Shown one piece after another: positions 25,341-32,993 of a stretch of DNA of 32,993 nucleotides. Source of the DNA: Puniceicoccales bacterium (GTDB lineage: Bacteria > Verrucomicrobiota > Verrucomicrobiia > Opitutales > JAIRKQ01). The DNA lies in NCBI GenBank assembly GCA_031258795.1, contig JAIRMI010000003.1:1-32993 (forward strand). Reading direction: 5' to 3'. Below the pieces are notes generated by a model. It worked only from the letters and a program-made list of their open reading frames with translations, searched no databases and was not told where the DNA came from. How positions within the stretch are numbered: position 1 is the stretch's first letter; every line of letters starts with the position of its first letter. A program made the position numbers and the translations under genes.

Positions 25341-25640
25341 TGTACAAAATAAGAAAATTTTTTCAAGAAAAAATGGGAAATTTTTAAAATTTAGACCTTT
25401 TTAGGCTTAGGGGAATTTTATTCAGGATAGATTCGAAAAGATAGAGATTGAGCTCTTACGTGCTGCCATGGGTTTTGTCTGCAAGTAAGAAAGATAGTGC
25501 ACTATTTGGAAATGCTACCGTCTCTGCAGAACCCCATTTTGCGAAATTTTCACGATCCTTTTTCAACGAGCTTTCTTTTTTACCTACAGCCTCAATTTGC
25601 CATAATTAATATTTTTGCATTTTTGTTCTAAAATTTTTCT
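25341..25640. other. AT-rich gap of about 300 bases with no gene
   Basis: I see only AT-rich sequence with runs of T and A, no open frame with coding character and no RNA gene. It must contain divergent promoters for the small frame at 25313 and for the glycosylase at 25641, but no box pair stands out. Confidence 0.6.
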
Positions 25641-26195
25641 ATGGGAGTCGTGTCTATCCTCGATGCAAATTTTTATGGAAGGGATACATTGGCCGTAGCG
25701 CGGGAATTATTGGGCAAAATTCTTTGCAAACCAAGGGGAAATGCTATTCTTAGGGGGCGCATCGTTGAAACGGAAGTATACACTGCCGATGATCCCGCCT
25801 CCCATTCATTTCGTGGGCGCACGAAGCGGACGGAAGCAATGTTCCGAAAGCCAGGGACGGCTTATATCTATCTCATTTACGGGATGTACCACTGTTTAAA
25901 CATTACCACAGAGCGGGAAAGCTCTGGCAGGGCTGTTCTTATCCGTGCTCTGGAAGGTTTGGATGGGCTCAAAGGAATGAATGGTCCAGGGAAACTATGT
26001 CGCACGATGGGTATAGACATGGACTGCAATGGTTGGGATATAACCCGCGAATACGGCAAGGTTTGGGTGGAGTGGGCACCATCCATCTCCGTTGAAAATA
26101 TAGTGCAAACAACCCGCATTGGCATCAAAAAAGCAATGGACCGTCCATGGCGATTTTACATTAGTGACAATGAGTGCGTCTCCAGGTTAAAATAA
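25641..26195 (+). CDS. 3-methyladenine DNA glycosylase (AAG/MPG family)
   Basis: This 184-residue base-excision repair enzyme removes alkylated purines. Family features: FYGRDTLAVARELLGKIL, then GRIVETEVYTADDPASHSF, where the Glu of VETE activates water. FRKPGTAYIYLIYGMYHCLN (the intercalation and binding loop) and GPGKLCRTMGID follow. Length is close to bacterial members (about 190-200). It is a single gene, divergent from the small frame upstream and convergent with the large effector-like gene at 26255. Confidence 0.95.
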   Translation: MGVVSILDANFYGRDTLAVARELLGKILCKPRGNAILRGRIVETEVYTADDPASHSFRGRTKRTEAMFRKPGTAYIYLIYGMYHCLNITTERESSGRAVLIRALEGLDGLKGMNGPGKLCRTMGIDMDCNGWDITREYGKVWVEWAPSISVENIVQTTRIGIKKAMDRPWRFYISDNECVSRLK

Positions 26196-26254
26196 GAAAT
26201 TTTTTTGCAGCGCAATGGGGTGGAGTAAAAGTGTATTTCATTTAAGTTTGCTTT

Positions 26255-27925
26255 TCACCAGCTGGCTATGAAGCGCAGATAGGTATCTTGATTTTCTGCT
26301 CCATCCTCTCTTGGCTGCTCCCATCGCTTGGCTAAATCAGTTTCGCTTTCATGGCACCTAGCGGGAACACAAAACCTTGCTCCTATCGCTATTACATTGC
26401 TTTCGCCGTTGGGGTCATACCCCTCAGGGAGCCCTGCACCATATATTGAAGCTTGAGCAATTATATCATTATCGTCCGGAACGGCGCTGCCATTACTTCT
26501 AGCCGGCATATCATAAATCAAATCACCGGTCATATTGAACTCATTGTCCATAGTTATCATCAGAGAGCGTCGCGCTTTACACAAAAGGGCACCGAAAAAA
26601 GTACCGTTACCTAGAAAACTAGGCCATGAGCGCTCAAAACGCCGAAAGGTGAAAGGTAACCCTGTTGCTAAATTTTCAGTTCCCGTGAGATTTTGCATAA
26701 ATACTAAAAACGCAGCGGGGGCTTCGTCGCCGTATGCTCCATGAAATTTATCCAGGACATAGCACAAATAATCTCTATGTACCTCTTCCGCAGGTTCTCT
26801 CGGATTCGCTGCTCGCCATTCTACGGAACTTTCAACAACAACTCCATTCGGTAGGTGTACGGCTAAATTTTGCCCCCTCTGAATAAAATCACCGCGAAAT
26901 ATAGCGCTATGCTGTTGCACGGCGGTAAATAAATTTTCCCTTGCATTTATTTTTGCTGTTTCATCTTCCGAAAACAAGTCTGAATTTACCTTTGCACTTA
27001 ATTCAGCATATTTGAATCCACTATCTTGACAACTTAATAGAAATCCCTCTTCCGCGCCTCGAGCATTTTCTGATTTTTGCCAGTGAATATGGTATTCCGC
27101 GCTAATTTTTCCATTTTTTATGATTTTTTCGACTAAGTCCGGGCGGTGCAAGAAAAGTGCAAAATCAGCTGATGTCATTGTCCAATCTGGGAATTTTTGC
27201 CCAAACTTATTTATGAGATTTGATACTCTTCCTCCCCTTGCTTTAATAAGGGCAACATCAGCCGATGTAAGGCTTATATTTGGGAATATTTGCTTAAATT
27301 TACGCACGTCATGTGTGAGATCTATCAAATCCAAAAGCTCAAAGGTTTTTGTACAACGACTGTCATCCTTTAGTACAGATATATTTGAACAGCCTTTTGG
27401 CAGGAAAGATTTTAGGAAAGTTTTTAGTTCCTTGCTATAAACATCAAGAATTTCAAAGGCTTTTTGAGTTCCTGGGGTCAAGTTCCCTGCATCCCTGACA
27501 ATTTCACCTGTGTATTCGGTAATAATTTCTGCCATAGCCTCCAGCAATTCTAATTGTTGCCCCTGGCTGATTGTTTCCCCTTGTTTGCATTGCCCAAGGG
27601 CATCGCGCAGGACTTTCCTGACCCCGTTCTCAATGGGCGTTCCGCGGAAGAGCTCTGTGATAAATCTCCAAAACCGCACAAAAGGATTGGAGCTTTGAGC
27701 TCCCGCTTCGGCGATCAATCTTTCATTTACTTCCAATAATTTTTCCAGCGTCCGCTGGGCAAGGGATGTCTCACCGGGTCCACCTGTCCCCTCGGCGGGA
27801 GGAATGCCAGGCGAGGGGACAGGCGCTTCAGCTCGAATTCGGTGGTTGCCACCCGTTTGGCCTGCGGGATGAGGTGGAAGTGGAGATCCTGGCTCCGGAG
27901 AATCTGGAAGACTAAGTGTACTCAT
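26255..27925 (-). CDS. large proline-rich, effector-like protein with an internal repeat
   Basis: The protein of 556 residues has a disordered Pro/Gly-rich N-terminus (1-55, for example PEPGSPLPPHPAGQ) and a helical region (about 57-200). Two adjacent units of about 31 residues follow: IFPNISLTSADVALI (213-227) and KFPDWTMTSADFALFL (244-259), each continued by a helix ending LINK or KIIKNG. These may be ankyrin-like or another helical repeat. The C-terminal 200 residues are mixed alpha/beta, with MITMDNEFNMTGDLIYDM and several Cys, and match no family I know. No signal peptide is visible. A promoter abuts the ATG, so the transcript may be leaderless. A secreted effector is an inference from the N-terminus and the repeat. 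Confidence 0.7.
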   Translation of the reverse strand: MSTLSLPDSPEPGSPLPPHPAGQTGGNHRIRAEAPVPSPGIPPAEGTGGPGETSLAQRTLEKLLEVNERLIAEAGAQSSNPFVRFWRFITELFRGTPIENGVRKVLRDALGQCKQGETISQGQQLELLEAMAEIITEYTGEIVRDAGNLTPGTQKAFEILDVYSKELKTFLKSFLPKGCSNISVLKDDSRCTKTFELLDLIDLTHDVRKFKQIFPNISLTSADVALIKARGGRVSNLINKFGQKFPDWTMTSADFALFLHRPDLVEKIIKNGKISAEYHIHWQKSENARGAEEGFLLSCQDSGFKYAELSAKVNSDLFSEDETAKINARENLFTAVQQHSAIFRGDFIQRGQNLAVHLPNGVVVESSVEWRAANPREPAEEVHRDYLCYVLDKFHGAYGDEAPAAFLVFMQNLTGTENLATGLPFTFRRFERSWPSFLGNGTFFGALLCKARRSLMITMDNEFNMTGDLIYDMPARSNGSAVPDDNDIIAQASIYGAGLPEGYDPNGESNVIAIGARFCVPARCHESETDLAKRWEQPREDGAENQDTYLRFIASW

Positions 27926-27934
27926 AAGGTAGCC

Positions 27935-27963
27935 AGTGTACGCACTTTTTAAAAAAAAATCAA
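27935..27963 (-). promoter_or_regulatory. candidate promoter of the effector-like gene
   Basis: TTGATT (27963-27958) and TACACT (27940-27935) are 17 bases apart on the minus strand. Transcription would begin about 27928, only two or three bases before the ATG at 27925, and no Shine-Dalgarno sequence precedes that ATG. Confidence 0.5.
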
Positions 27964-28336
27964 TCCTTTTTAAAGAAAATCTAAGGAAATTGGCATAAAC
28001 ATCCCCAATGTATCTGAAATATAGCAGTAACTATAAATAAAAGTCACTAATTCCCTGAAATTTGCCCACTTTTAGACATGATTTTGATCGAAAAAATCGA
28101 CTCCAAGGTGACCAAGGGAAAGGTTTTAATTTCAATTTACTGATCATGAATACGGTAAATGCATTCCTGAGGTCAGCGTAGGAAATTTTCCCACAAATTG
28201 CATCGTGAAACCTATGCTCTGCCCCTGTTTGGTAATACTTTTTGTAAAGCGAGAAACATCCATTTTGTCAGATGTTGGCCTCAAAAGCGGATAACCAAAG
28301 GAAGCGAAATAGCCTACAGGAACTTTGGAAGCCTAC
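27964..28336. other. gap of about 370 bases without a clear gene
   Basis: AT-rich sequence. On the minus strand, about 60 codons are open just below the mS38-like gene (roughly 28330-28146, including RPTSDKMDVSRF) but without a start at the proper place. It may be a gene relic or chance. No RNA gene is seen. Confidence 0.5.
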
Positions 28337-28438
28337 CTAATTGCCCCAGAGGCGTTTCTTATGCCTATTCATCTTCAGCCGTTTGCTCCTTTTGTGCTTG
28401 TTCATTTTCAAACGGCGCTTCTTTTTCAAATTTCCCAT
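28337..28438 (-). CDS. 33-residue mS38/COX24 (AURKAIP1)-like basic ribosomal mini-protein
   Basis: A 33-codon gene too short for usual gene finding: MGNLKKKRRLKMNKHKRS, then KRLKMNRHKKRLWGN and a TAG stop. Eighteen of 33 residues are Lys or Arg, arranged as two similar blocks (RRLKMNKHK and KRLKMNRHK). This is the pattern of the bacterial AURKAIP1/COX24-domain proteins, related to the mitochondrial small-subunit protein mS38, which bind rRNA. No strong ribosome site is visible before the ATG. It stands alone, divergent from the CofE-like gene. Confidence 0.8.
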   Translation of the reverse strand: MGNLKKKRRLKMNKHKRSKRLKMNRHKKRLWGN

Positions 28439-28564
28439 AAAACTATAGCTAAAATTTACCTATCTGGCCTCACCATCCAAATTTATGCCTACTAGTAAAG
28501 CTTTTTTTGATAAAATCCGCTTTACCCTGAAAATTTTATACCTATTCCTGAGATCGCAGTGAGC

Positions 28565-29278
28565 ATGGAATTTTTAAAAGTTAAAACGAGGCTGTTTATG
28601 CCTCCCAAAGACGATCTTTTAGCAATACTGGATGAATTTTTACCGAAAGTCTTGGATGGAGATATTCTGCTAATCGCAACGAAAGTTTTAGCCATCCACC
28701 AGGGAAGATGTATAAATAGGGGAGACAGTGATAAGCTAAAGTTAATCGGAGAAGAAGCTGACTGTATCCCCGAAAAAATTTCCGATCCCTGCCTCACGAT
28801 TAAAGGCAACGCCATGATTCCCAATAGTGGCATCGATGAAAGCAACGGCAATGGATATTATGTCCTCTGGCCGCAGAATGTCGAAAATTTGCTCCGTGAA
28901 ATCCACCGCTTCGTCATGGACAAGTTTCACCTGAGCAGTCTAGGAGTAATCTCGGTGGATAGCTACGTACTTCCCATGCGCAGTGGAACGGTAGGGATTT
29001 CCCAGGGAAGCTTTGGATTTGTCCCTGTCATAGACCTGGTCGGACAAAGGGATCTTTTCGGCAGGCCGCTGGGAATGTCAAAAATAAATGTTGCCGATGC
29101 ATTGGCGGGAATCATGCCACTAATCGCTGGCGAAGGAGGAGAGGCCTGCCCGGTGATAATTGGCAGAGGAATCGGAGATATATCCTTTTCAACGGAAAGC
29201 AACCAAGCTGCTGCACGCCCAATTGACAGAAAGACTGATCTTTTCGGAGATCTGTTGAAATTTTTTCACCAAAAGTAA
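28565..29278 (+). CDS. CofE-like protein (coenzyme F420-0:L-glutamate ligase family)
   Basis: The protein of 237 residues follows the CofE pattern: GDILLIATKVLAIHQGR at about 32-48, then NSGIDESNG (87-95). It continues with GVISVDSYVLPMRSGTVGIS, VGQRDLFGRPL and SKINVADALAGI, and ends with CPVIIGRG. True CofE adds glutamates to coenzyme F420, but no other F420 genes are in the window, and similar proteins occur in bacteria without F420, with unknown substrates. ATG 28565 is chosen over GTG 28559; neither has a good ribosome site. Confidence 0.85.
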   Translation: MEFLKVKTRLFMPPKDDLLAILDEFLPKVLDGDILLIATKVLAIHQGRCINRGDSDKLKLIGEEADCIPEKISDPCLTIKGNAMIPNSGIDESNGNGYYVLWPQNVENLLREIHRFVMDKFHLSSLGVISVDSYVLPMRSGTVGISQGSFGFVPVIDLVGQRDLFGRPLGMSKINVADALAGIMPLIAGEGGEACPVIIGRGIGDISFSTESNQAAARPIDRKTDLFGDLLKFFHQK

Positions 29279-29527
29279 CCATGCCTTTATTTTGTAGCAA
29301 AAAAACCTAAGCTAGGGCGTGTTGGAACCATTTAGGAAGCTATTTACGCATATAACTTTTCAGGGCATTTAAATGAAAATTTAGCAATTCAATCCTCGAA
29401 ATTTTATTACTAACCTACACCTTTCTTTCGTGAAACTTTGTAGCAAAAAGCTTTATCCGTAAAACTTGCCTGAGAGAAAAAAATAGTCTTGATATTGGCA
29501 TATAATTTTTCGAAAAGAGACACATAA
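29279..29527. other. AT-rich gap of about 250 bases
   Basis: No coding frame, repeat or RNA fold stands out. It probably held the promoter of the decayed gene that follows. Confidence 0.5.
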
Positions 29528-30070
29528 ATTTTAATTTATGTAGGCAAAACAATTGGTTCACTTTTATGGGGAACGGGCAATGTTTTGGCAAGCCTAGCAG
29601 GGAATAGCGTAGTAGGGAGTATTTGGGCTCGTGGCACCCCCAAAAAAATTCGTGATATGGCCAACGGAAGGGGTTTCTTTGGCGTTCAAGACAGGTTCTT
29701 GGTGGTAAGATTGTATCCGAAATGGATACGAAACTCCAGAAGAACGCGCCTATATTGGTGCTAGTATAGGTGTTTTAGCCGGATTTCTATCTTATCTTTT
29801 GTTACGCGTAGGGCTTTTATCTTAAATCCGATTGTTTGTACGATATGTAGCGCCATAAGCGCAATAGCTTTGGTTCAACTTGGAAGACCTTTCCTCGCAA
29901 CAGAAAGCATCAATTTTCGGCGACAAGGACTTAATGAATCTTTGGTGAGATCAGCTAGGGGAATGGCTACCAATGGCTTAGGCAGTGATTTTTCCTCAGA
30001 CAGTGACAGTAGCCCCGAGGTCTCGGAGTCTTTAGAGGAATTAGACAATGGTATGACGTCGTACTTGTAG
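29528..30070 (+). pseudogene. decayed gene for a hydrophobic membrane protein
   Basis: Three frames carry coding-like sequence in succession. First comes VGKTIGSLLWGTGNVLASLA with GFFGVQDRFL. In another frame comes TPEERAYIGASIGVLAGFLS followed by YLLLRVGLL. In a third come CSAISAIALVQLGRPFLATE and a Ser/Asp/Glu-rich tail (SSDSDSSPEVSESLEELD, stop at 30068-30070). At least two frameshifts and no ATG at the front mean it is no longer translated as one protein. The original had two or three hydrophobic segments and an acidic tail, unlike any family I recognise. Its tail overlaps the convergent MATE gene by 30 bases. Confidence 0.55.
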
Positions 30071-31393
30071 TAATCTTTTTTTTAGACGAAAGAAGCAAAT
30101 GAGAGCAAAGGCCAAGGTTGCGCAGGCCCCGGAATAGCCGATACAGAGGATATTGCGGAAAAAACGCAAGCAAACGTAACTTGGCATGGCGCAGATGATA
30201 GCGAAACAAAGCGGATTGACCACCATCGTAAAGCGCGTATCCCCAAAGGCTGTCAAACTCATGCGCAGATTAAAGGCGTATATATCCACCCACAGCCAAA
30301 GCCACATGGTGAACAATGTCTGCCGCACTAGGGGTCCGGAAATGCTTACGTCCACTGGACTGATGATATAAATTAGCGGATCCGGCCAAATAACCATCGC
30401 AATGAAAGATATGGTTCCCGTCATCAAAGCCAGGCGCATCCAAGAGCGCATATTTTTTTTAATCATATCCCAGTTTTTTGCACCGTAGCCATTGGAAGCG
30501 ATGATTCCCACGCCCTGGCCAACGCCTTCGATCATGAAATACATGGCCATATAGCAGGTTTGCCCCATAAACAAAATCGTAAAATGTTCGCCACTGACAT
30601 TAATTGTTGCTGTTTGAACGATGAAGGCCCAAAGTGCTCCACCAATGAAGCAATCGATGGCATTTGGTAAGCCAATTTTCATGCTTTCGAGAAGCAATTT
30701 TGCATCAAAGCGAAAATTAAAAACTTTGTATGCTTCATTATTTTTTTTGCGAAAAACCAGTGAGGCAAACAGCAACAGCTCAATGGTTTGTGCACTCACC
30801 GTTGCAACCCCTGCTCCGGTCAGCCCCAGCTCGGGAAAGGGCCCAAATCCAAAAACGAGGGCGATGTCCAATATTATGTTGACCATGTTGCACACGATTG
30901 ATGTGAAGAGAATTATCTTTGTCTTCCCCCGGCCCGTAAAAAATGAGCCCAAAGCCCCCATAGCAGCGACGGGAATGGGGATGGCTACGAACAAGGTACG
31001 CATGTAGGGTAGGCCCAGCTTTCGCAAATGTTCGGCCAACAAGTGTGGCGAAACCCATATCGAAATCCCGATCATCACAGGGAAAAGAGCCAGTGCAAAC
31101 CAAAGCATCTGCCATATGGCGGAACCGACCCGCCCGTATTCTCTGCTGCCGTTGAACCGGCCAACGAAAACATCGGCAACGAGGGCAATGTTGAGCGCCG
31201 TAAAGTAAATTGTATACCACCAAGATATGGTGCCAGACATAGCCTGAAATGCAGCATTGGAGTACTTCGCCACCACTACCCGATCCGTCACCACCATGAG
31301 CATGTTCGCTCCTGAAGCGATGATCAACGGCCAGGCAATCGTCCATAATTCCTGAATTGAACCGGGTTTATGCTTTGTTAAGCGGTTGTTCAT
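30041..31393 (-). CDS. MATE-family multidrug/cation exporter
   Basis: A membrane protein of 450 residues with about 12 hydrophobic segments in two similar halves, the hallmark of MATE exporters. Typical features: an N-terminal LWTIAWPLIIASGANMLMVV with TDRVVV, PIPVAAMGALGSFFTGRGKT between helices and DIALVFGFGPFPELGLTGAG in the first half. MIEGVGQGVGIIASNGYGA opens the second half. The family uses Na+ or H+ gradients to export drugs or metabolites; the substrate cannot be read. A stem-loop is present in its leader. Confidence 0.92.
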   Translation of the reverse strand: MNNRLTKHKPGSIQELWTIAWPLIIASGANMLMVVTDRVVVAKYSNAAFQAMSGTISWWYTIYFTALNIALVADVFVGRFNGSREYGRVGSAIWQMLWFALALFPVMIGISIWVSPHLLAEHLRKLGLPYMRTLFVAIPIPVAAMGALGSFFTGRGKTKIILFTSIVCNMVNIILDIALVFGFGPFPELGLTGAGVATVSAQTIELLLFASLVFRKKNNEAYKVFNFRFDAKLLLESMKIGLPNAIDCFIGGALWAFIVQTATINVSGEHFTILFMGQTCYMAMYFMIEGVGQGVGIIASNGYGAKNWDMIKKNMRSWMRLALMTGTISFIAMVIWPDPLIYIISPVDVSISGPLVRQTLFTMWLWLWVDIYAFNLRMSLTAFGDTRFTMVVNPLCFAIICAMPSYVCLRFFRNILCIGYSGACATLAFALICFFRLKKRLLQVRRHTIV

Positions 31394-31467
31394 AGCAATG
31401 CTGTTTCCTTACGAAAATTTCAAAAAAAGTCAATTGTAATACAAAAGTAAGACCTATACTTTTGCAG

Positions 31468-31504
31468 CGCCGCCTCCGAGTAATTTTTATTTCCGTCGGT
31501 GGCG
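31468..31504 (-). promoter_or_regulatory. GC-rich stem-loop in the MATE leader
   Basis: In an otherwise AT-rich 300-base upstream region, CGCCGCC (31468-31474) and GGTGGCG (31498-31504) can pair over seven positions (one G-T), with a 23-base loop. It lies 75-110 bases before the start of the MATE gene. It could be part of a riboswitch or attenuator, but I recognise no known class. The rest of 31394-31689 shows nothing else. Confidence 0.35.
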
Positions 31505-31689
31505 ATTGAGGTTTCATTCCTACAAGCCGATAAAAAAAACTAAAGCAAAACAACAAACTAAATTTACTACCCTTTTCATGGGCCAAAAGGTCATTTGAGC
31601 CCATCGTACAAATTTTCAAGAAGAATTTTGCTTATAAAATTTTGTGCTTTTTGTTTACATTTTATTTGCTTTTACCATGCATTCGCACC

Positions 31690-32014
31690 ATGAAAGCTGC
31701 ATTTAAGCGTTTTGAGTTTATCATTTCCATAACCTTGTTACTATTCCACTATCACTGCAGTGGCCACAGCATTACCCGATGATTTTGTGTATCTTAGCGA
31801 TGTTTGCCCATCGATAATTCAAAACGTCGGATACATCACGAAGGAAAATTTTGTCAGTGATGGCACCGTTGACATGGGCGTCGGCTTCGATTTTCTCCAC
31901 GAAGCTTCCTGGGCGGATGTAGATTATATCAACGAAGAATGTCGAAAAAATAAACAAATCTTGAAGGATGTTATGCTGCGATGCGGCTTTAAACCTTATG
32001 GCCAAACCACTTGA
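31690..32014 (+). pseudogene. VanX/DdpX-type D-Ala-D-Ala dipeptidase remnant
   Basis: ATG 31690 opens a signal peptide (MKAAFKRFEFIISITLLLF) that soon hits a stop. The dipeptidase frame continues in another register from about 31763: FVYLSDVCPSI and NVGYITKENFV match the N-terminal block of VanX. Then, without the middle, DMGVGFDFLHEASW and LKDVMLRCGFKPY match the block near the end. The catalytic Arg and the SxHxxGxAxD zinc segment are missing, and the final EWWH is gone. So there is both a frameshift and a deletion of roughly 80-90 codons. In life the enzyme trims D-Ala-D-Ala in the periplasm. Confidence 0.75.
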
Positions 32015-32021
32015 CAAAAGT

Positions 32022-32036
32022 GTATAAAGATTATAC
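32022..32036. repeat. short perfect palindrome next to the IS fragment
   Basis: GTATAA-AGA-TTATAC lies between the dipeptidase remnant and the IS630 start codon at 32048. TTGACA (32011-32016) and TATACC (32032-32037, 15-base spacing) overlap it. It may be a transposase promoter/operator or part of the element's end. Confidence 0.35.
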
Positions 32037-32047
32037 CTAGAGAATGT

Positions 32048-32546
32048 ATGGCATGTTATACAACGGACTTGAAAAAGAGGGTATTAAAATAGGAAAGCAC
32101 ACACAGTGTAAAGGAAAGGAGCGAGGTGTTCGATGTGAGTAAGCGTGCGATATTTGCATGGAAGAAGAAGTTGAGGAGAACGGGAAATCTAGAGAGGGTG
32201 CCGCTGAACAGAAAATACAGAAAGTTGGATCCGGAAAAGCTAGTGAAGTACGTGGAAGAGCACTCGGATGCCTATCAAAGAGAAATGGCCAGCGAGTTTA
32301 AAGTGAGCACGAGTTGCATTGGTAAAGCGCTGAGAAAGCTAAAGATCACAGTAAAAAAAGACCAGGGCACATAAAGAGCGGGAGGCCATCGAAGCGGCCG
32401 GCCGTTCCCTAATTTACCTGCCTCCCTACTCTCCGGACCTCAATCCCATCGAAAAATTCTGGGCTAACCCCAAAGGAACACTCTCCCATATCCTCCACCT
32501 CTTCCCTTCTCTCTCCGATGCTATTCAGTATGCTTTTCTGGAGTAA
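32048..32546 (+). pseudogene. internally deleted IS630-family transposase
   Basis: From ATG 32048 the frame reads MACYTTDLKKRVLK, an IS630 N-terminus, then meets TAG at 32090. After that it continues with a helix-turn-helix region (VFDVSKRAIFAWKKKL) and ends at a stop at 32374. Sequence resumes in another frame at about 32379 with EAIEAAGRSLIYLPPY and NPIEKFW, to the native-type end DAIQYAFLE (stop 32544-32546). The two catalytic Asp regions in between are deleted. The product cannot transpose by itself. Confidence 0.85.
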
Positions 32547-32551
32547 GATGA

Positions 32552-32993
32552 CTATATGTGGATGAGAGTGATATCGATCGCCATCTGCATCGGCAAAATG
32601 CCAGATCAGCAAAGGGAAAGAAGGTGATTGGCTTTGTGGCTGGGAAGAAATTTCATCGGATGAACATTGTCGCTGGATATGTCGACGGTGAGACCATTGC
32701 CGAATGTCTCTATAATTATGCCACCGATGGAGAAGTCTTATTTGGCTTTGTGGCCGGGAAGAAATTTCAGAGGAGGAACATTGTCGCCGGGTATGTCAAT
32801 GGCGAGACCATTGCCGAATGTGTCTATGATTATACTACCGATGGCAAAGTCTTCAATGCCTGGGTGAAACAATCCCTCGTTGCAGCATTGAAACCCGGGC
32901 AGGTGGTCCTTATGGATAATGGAGCGTTTCACAAACATCGGTGGACGCGGGAGGCCATCGAAGCGACCGGCTGTTCCTTGATTTTCTTACCTC
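32552..32993 (+). pseudogene. IS630 transposase middle fragment, open at window end
   Basis: Immediately after the previous fragment, a new frame begins inside the catalytic domain: YVDESDIDRHLH holds the first Asp. The AGKKF and NIVAGYV blocks follow, then the second Asp in LMDNGAFHKH (32901 onward) and the start of the Pro-rich region at the window edge. The N-terminal helix-turn-helix is missing, and a 114-base block is duplicated in frame. The last 115 bases match window positions 1-117 at roughly four in five bases. Confidence 0.8.
32628..32855 (+). repeat. tandem in-frame duplication of 114 bases inside a transposase
   Basis: TTGGCTTTGTGGC at 32628 recurs as TTGGCTTTGTGGC at 32742, and the following text (AAATTTC, AACATTGTCGC, GAGACCATTGCCGAATGT) recurs with the same spacing. 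The unit is 38 codons and keeps the reading frame. The two units differ at several bases. Confidence 0.85.

Noticed and set aside
28146..28330. Minus-strand open stretch of about 60 codons with some protein-like character
   Set aside because: No start codon at the proper place, no known motif and no ribosome site; kept only as a note in the gap.
1..32993. CRISPR array or phage
   Set aside because: No regularly spaced repeats, Cas genes, or phage structural or integrase genes are visible.

Overview
The window looks like a chromosome segment from a host-associated member of the Verrucomicrobiota, probably near Opitutae/Puniceicoccales. This is an inference from several features together: the order ileS - DksA-like - lspA, a DksA-type protein with a C-x-x-T instead of a full zinc finger, a 33-residue mS38/COX24-like basic mini-protein, and a type II secretion cluster. 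AT-rich gaps, decaying genes, IS630 debris at both ends and several effector-like proteins suggest an intracellular or symbiotic lifestyle. No 16S rRNA gene or other decisive marker is present.

Layout. 1-365: two broken C-terminal pieces of an IS630-family transposase. 435-520: tRNA-Leu(UAA). 673-7764: a type II secretion (or related pilus-like) cluster with a divergent pseudopilin J-like gene, then K-, L- and M-like genes, the secretin, a C/P-like periplasmic protein and the GspE ATPase, nearly all overlapping. 7751-10022: a polar amino-acid ABC transporter (fused binding protein and permease, plus ATPase). 10044-14059: ileS, DksA-like and lspA in one minus-strand operon. 14205-17318: a small helical protein, then four overlapping minus-strand reading frames. 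These look like one ancestral gene of about 900 codons, or a tightly overlapped operon, ending in a Josephin-like cysteine protease. 17570-20101: clpC. 20262-24215: rpsP - trmD - rplS - gltX - CPBP protease - tsaE. 24381-28438: a hydrophobic Inc-like candidate, 3-methyladenine glycosylase, a large proline-rich effector-like protein with an internal repeat, and the mS38-like mini-gene. 28565-31393: a CofE-like protein, a decayed membrane-protein gene and a MATE exporter. 31690-32014: a VanX-type dipeptidase remnant. 32048-32993: two more IS630 fragments in the same orientation as those at the start.

How the parts fit. Housekeeping translation and quality-control genes alternate with accessory islands. 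The type II apparatus could export folded periplasmic proteins. The best candidate for new biology is the 14600-17318 locus: its last reading frame keeps a Josephin-style Cys/His/Asp layout around a long helical insertion, which suggests a deubiquitinase-like effector acting on a eukaryotic host. The protein at 26255-27925 has a similar proline-rich, disordered start and may belong to the same effector repertoire. All effector assignments rest on motif reading, not on searches.
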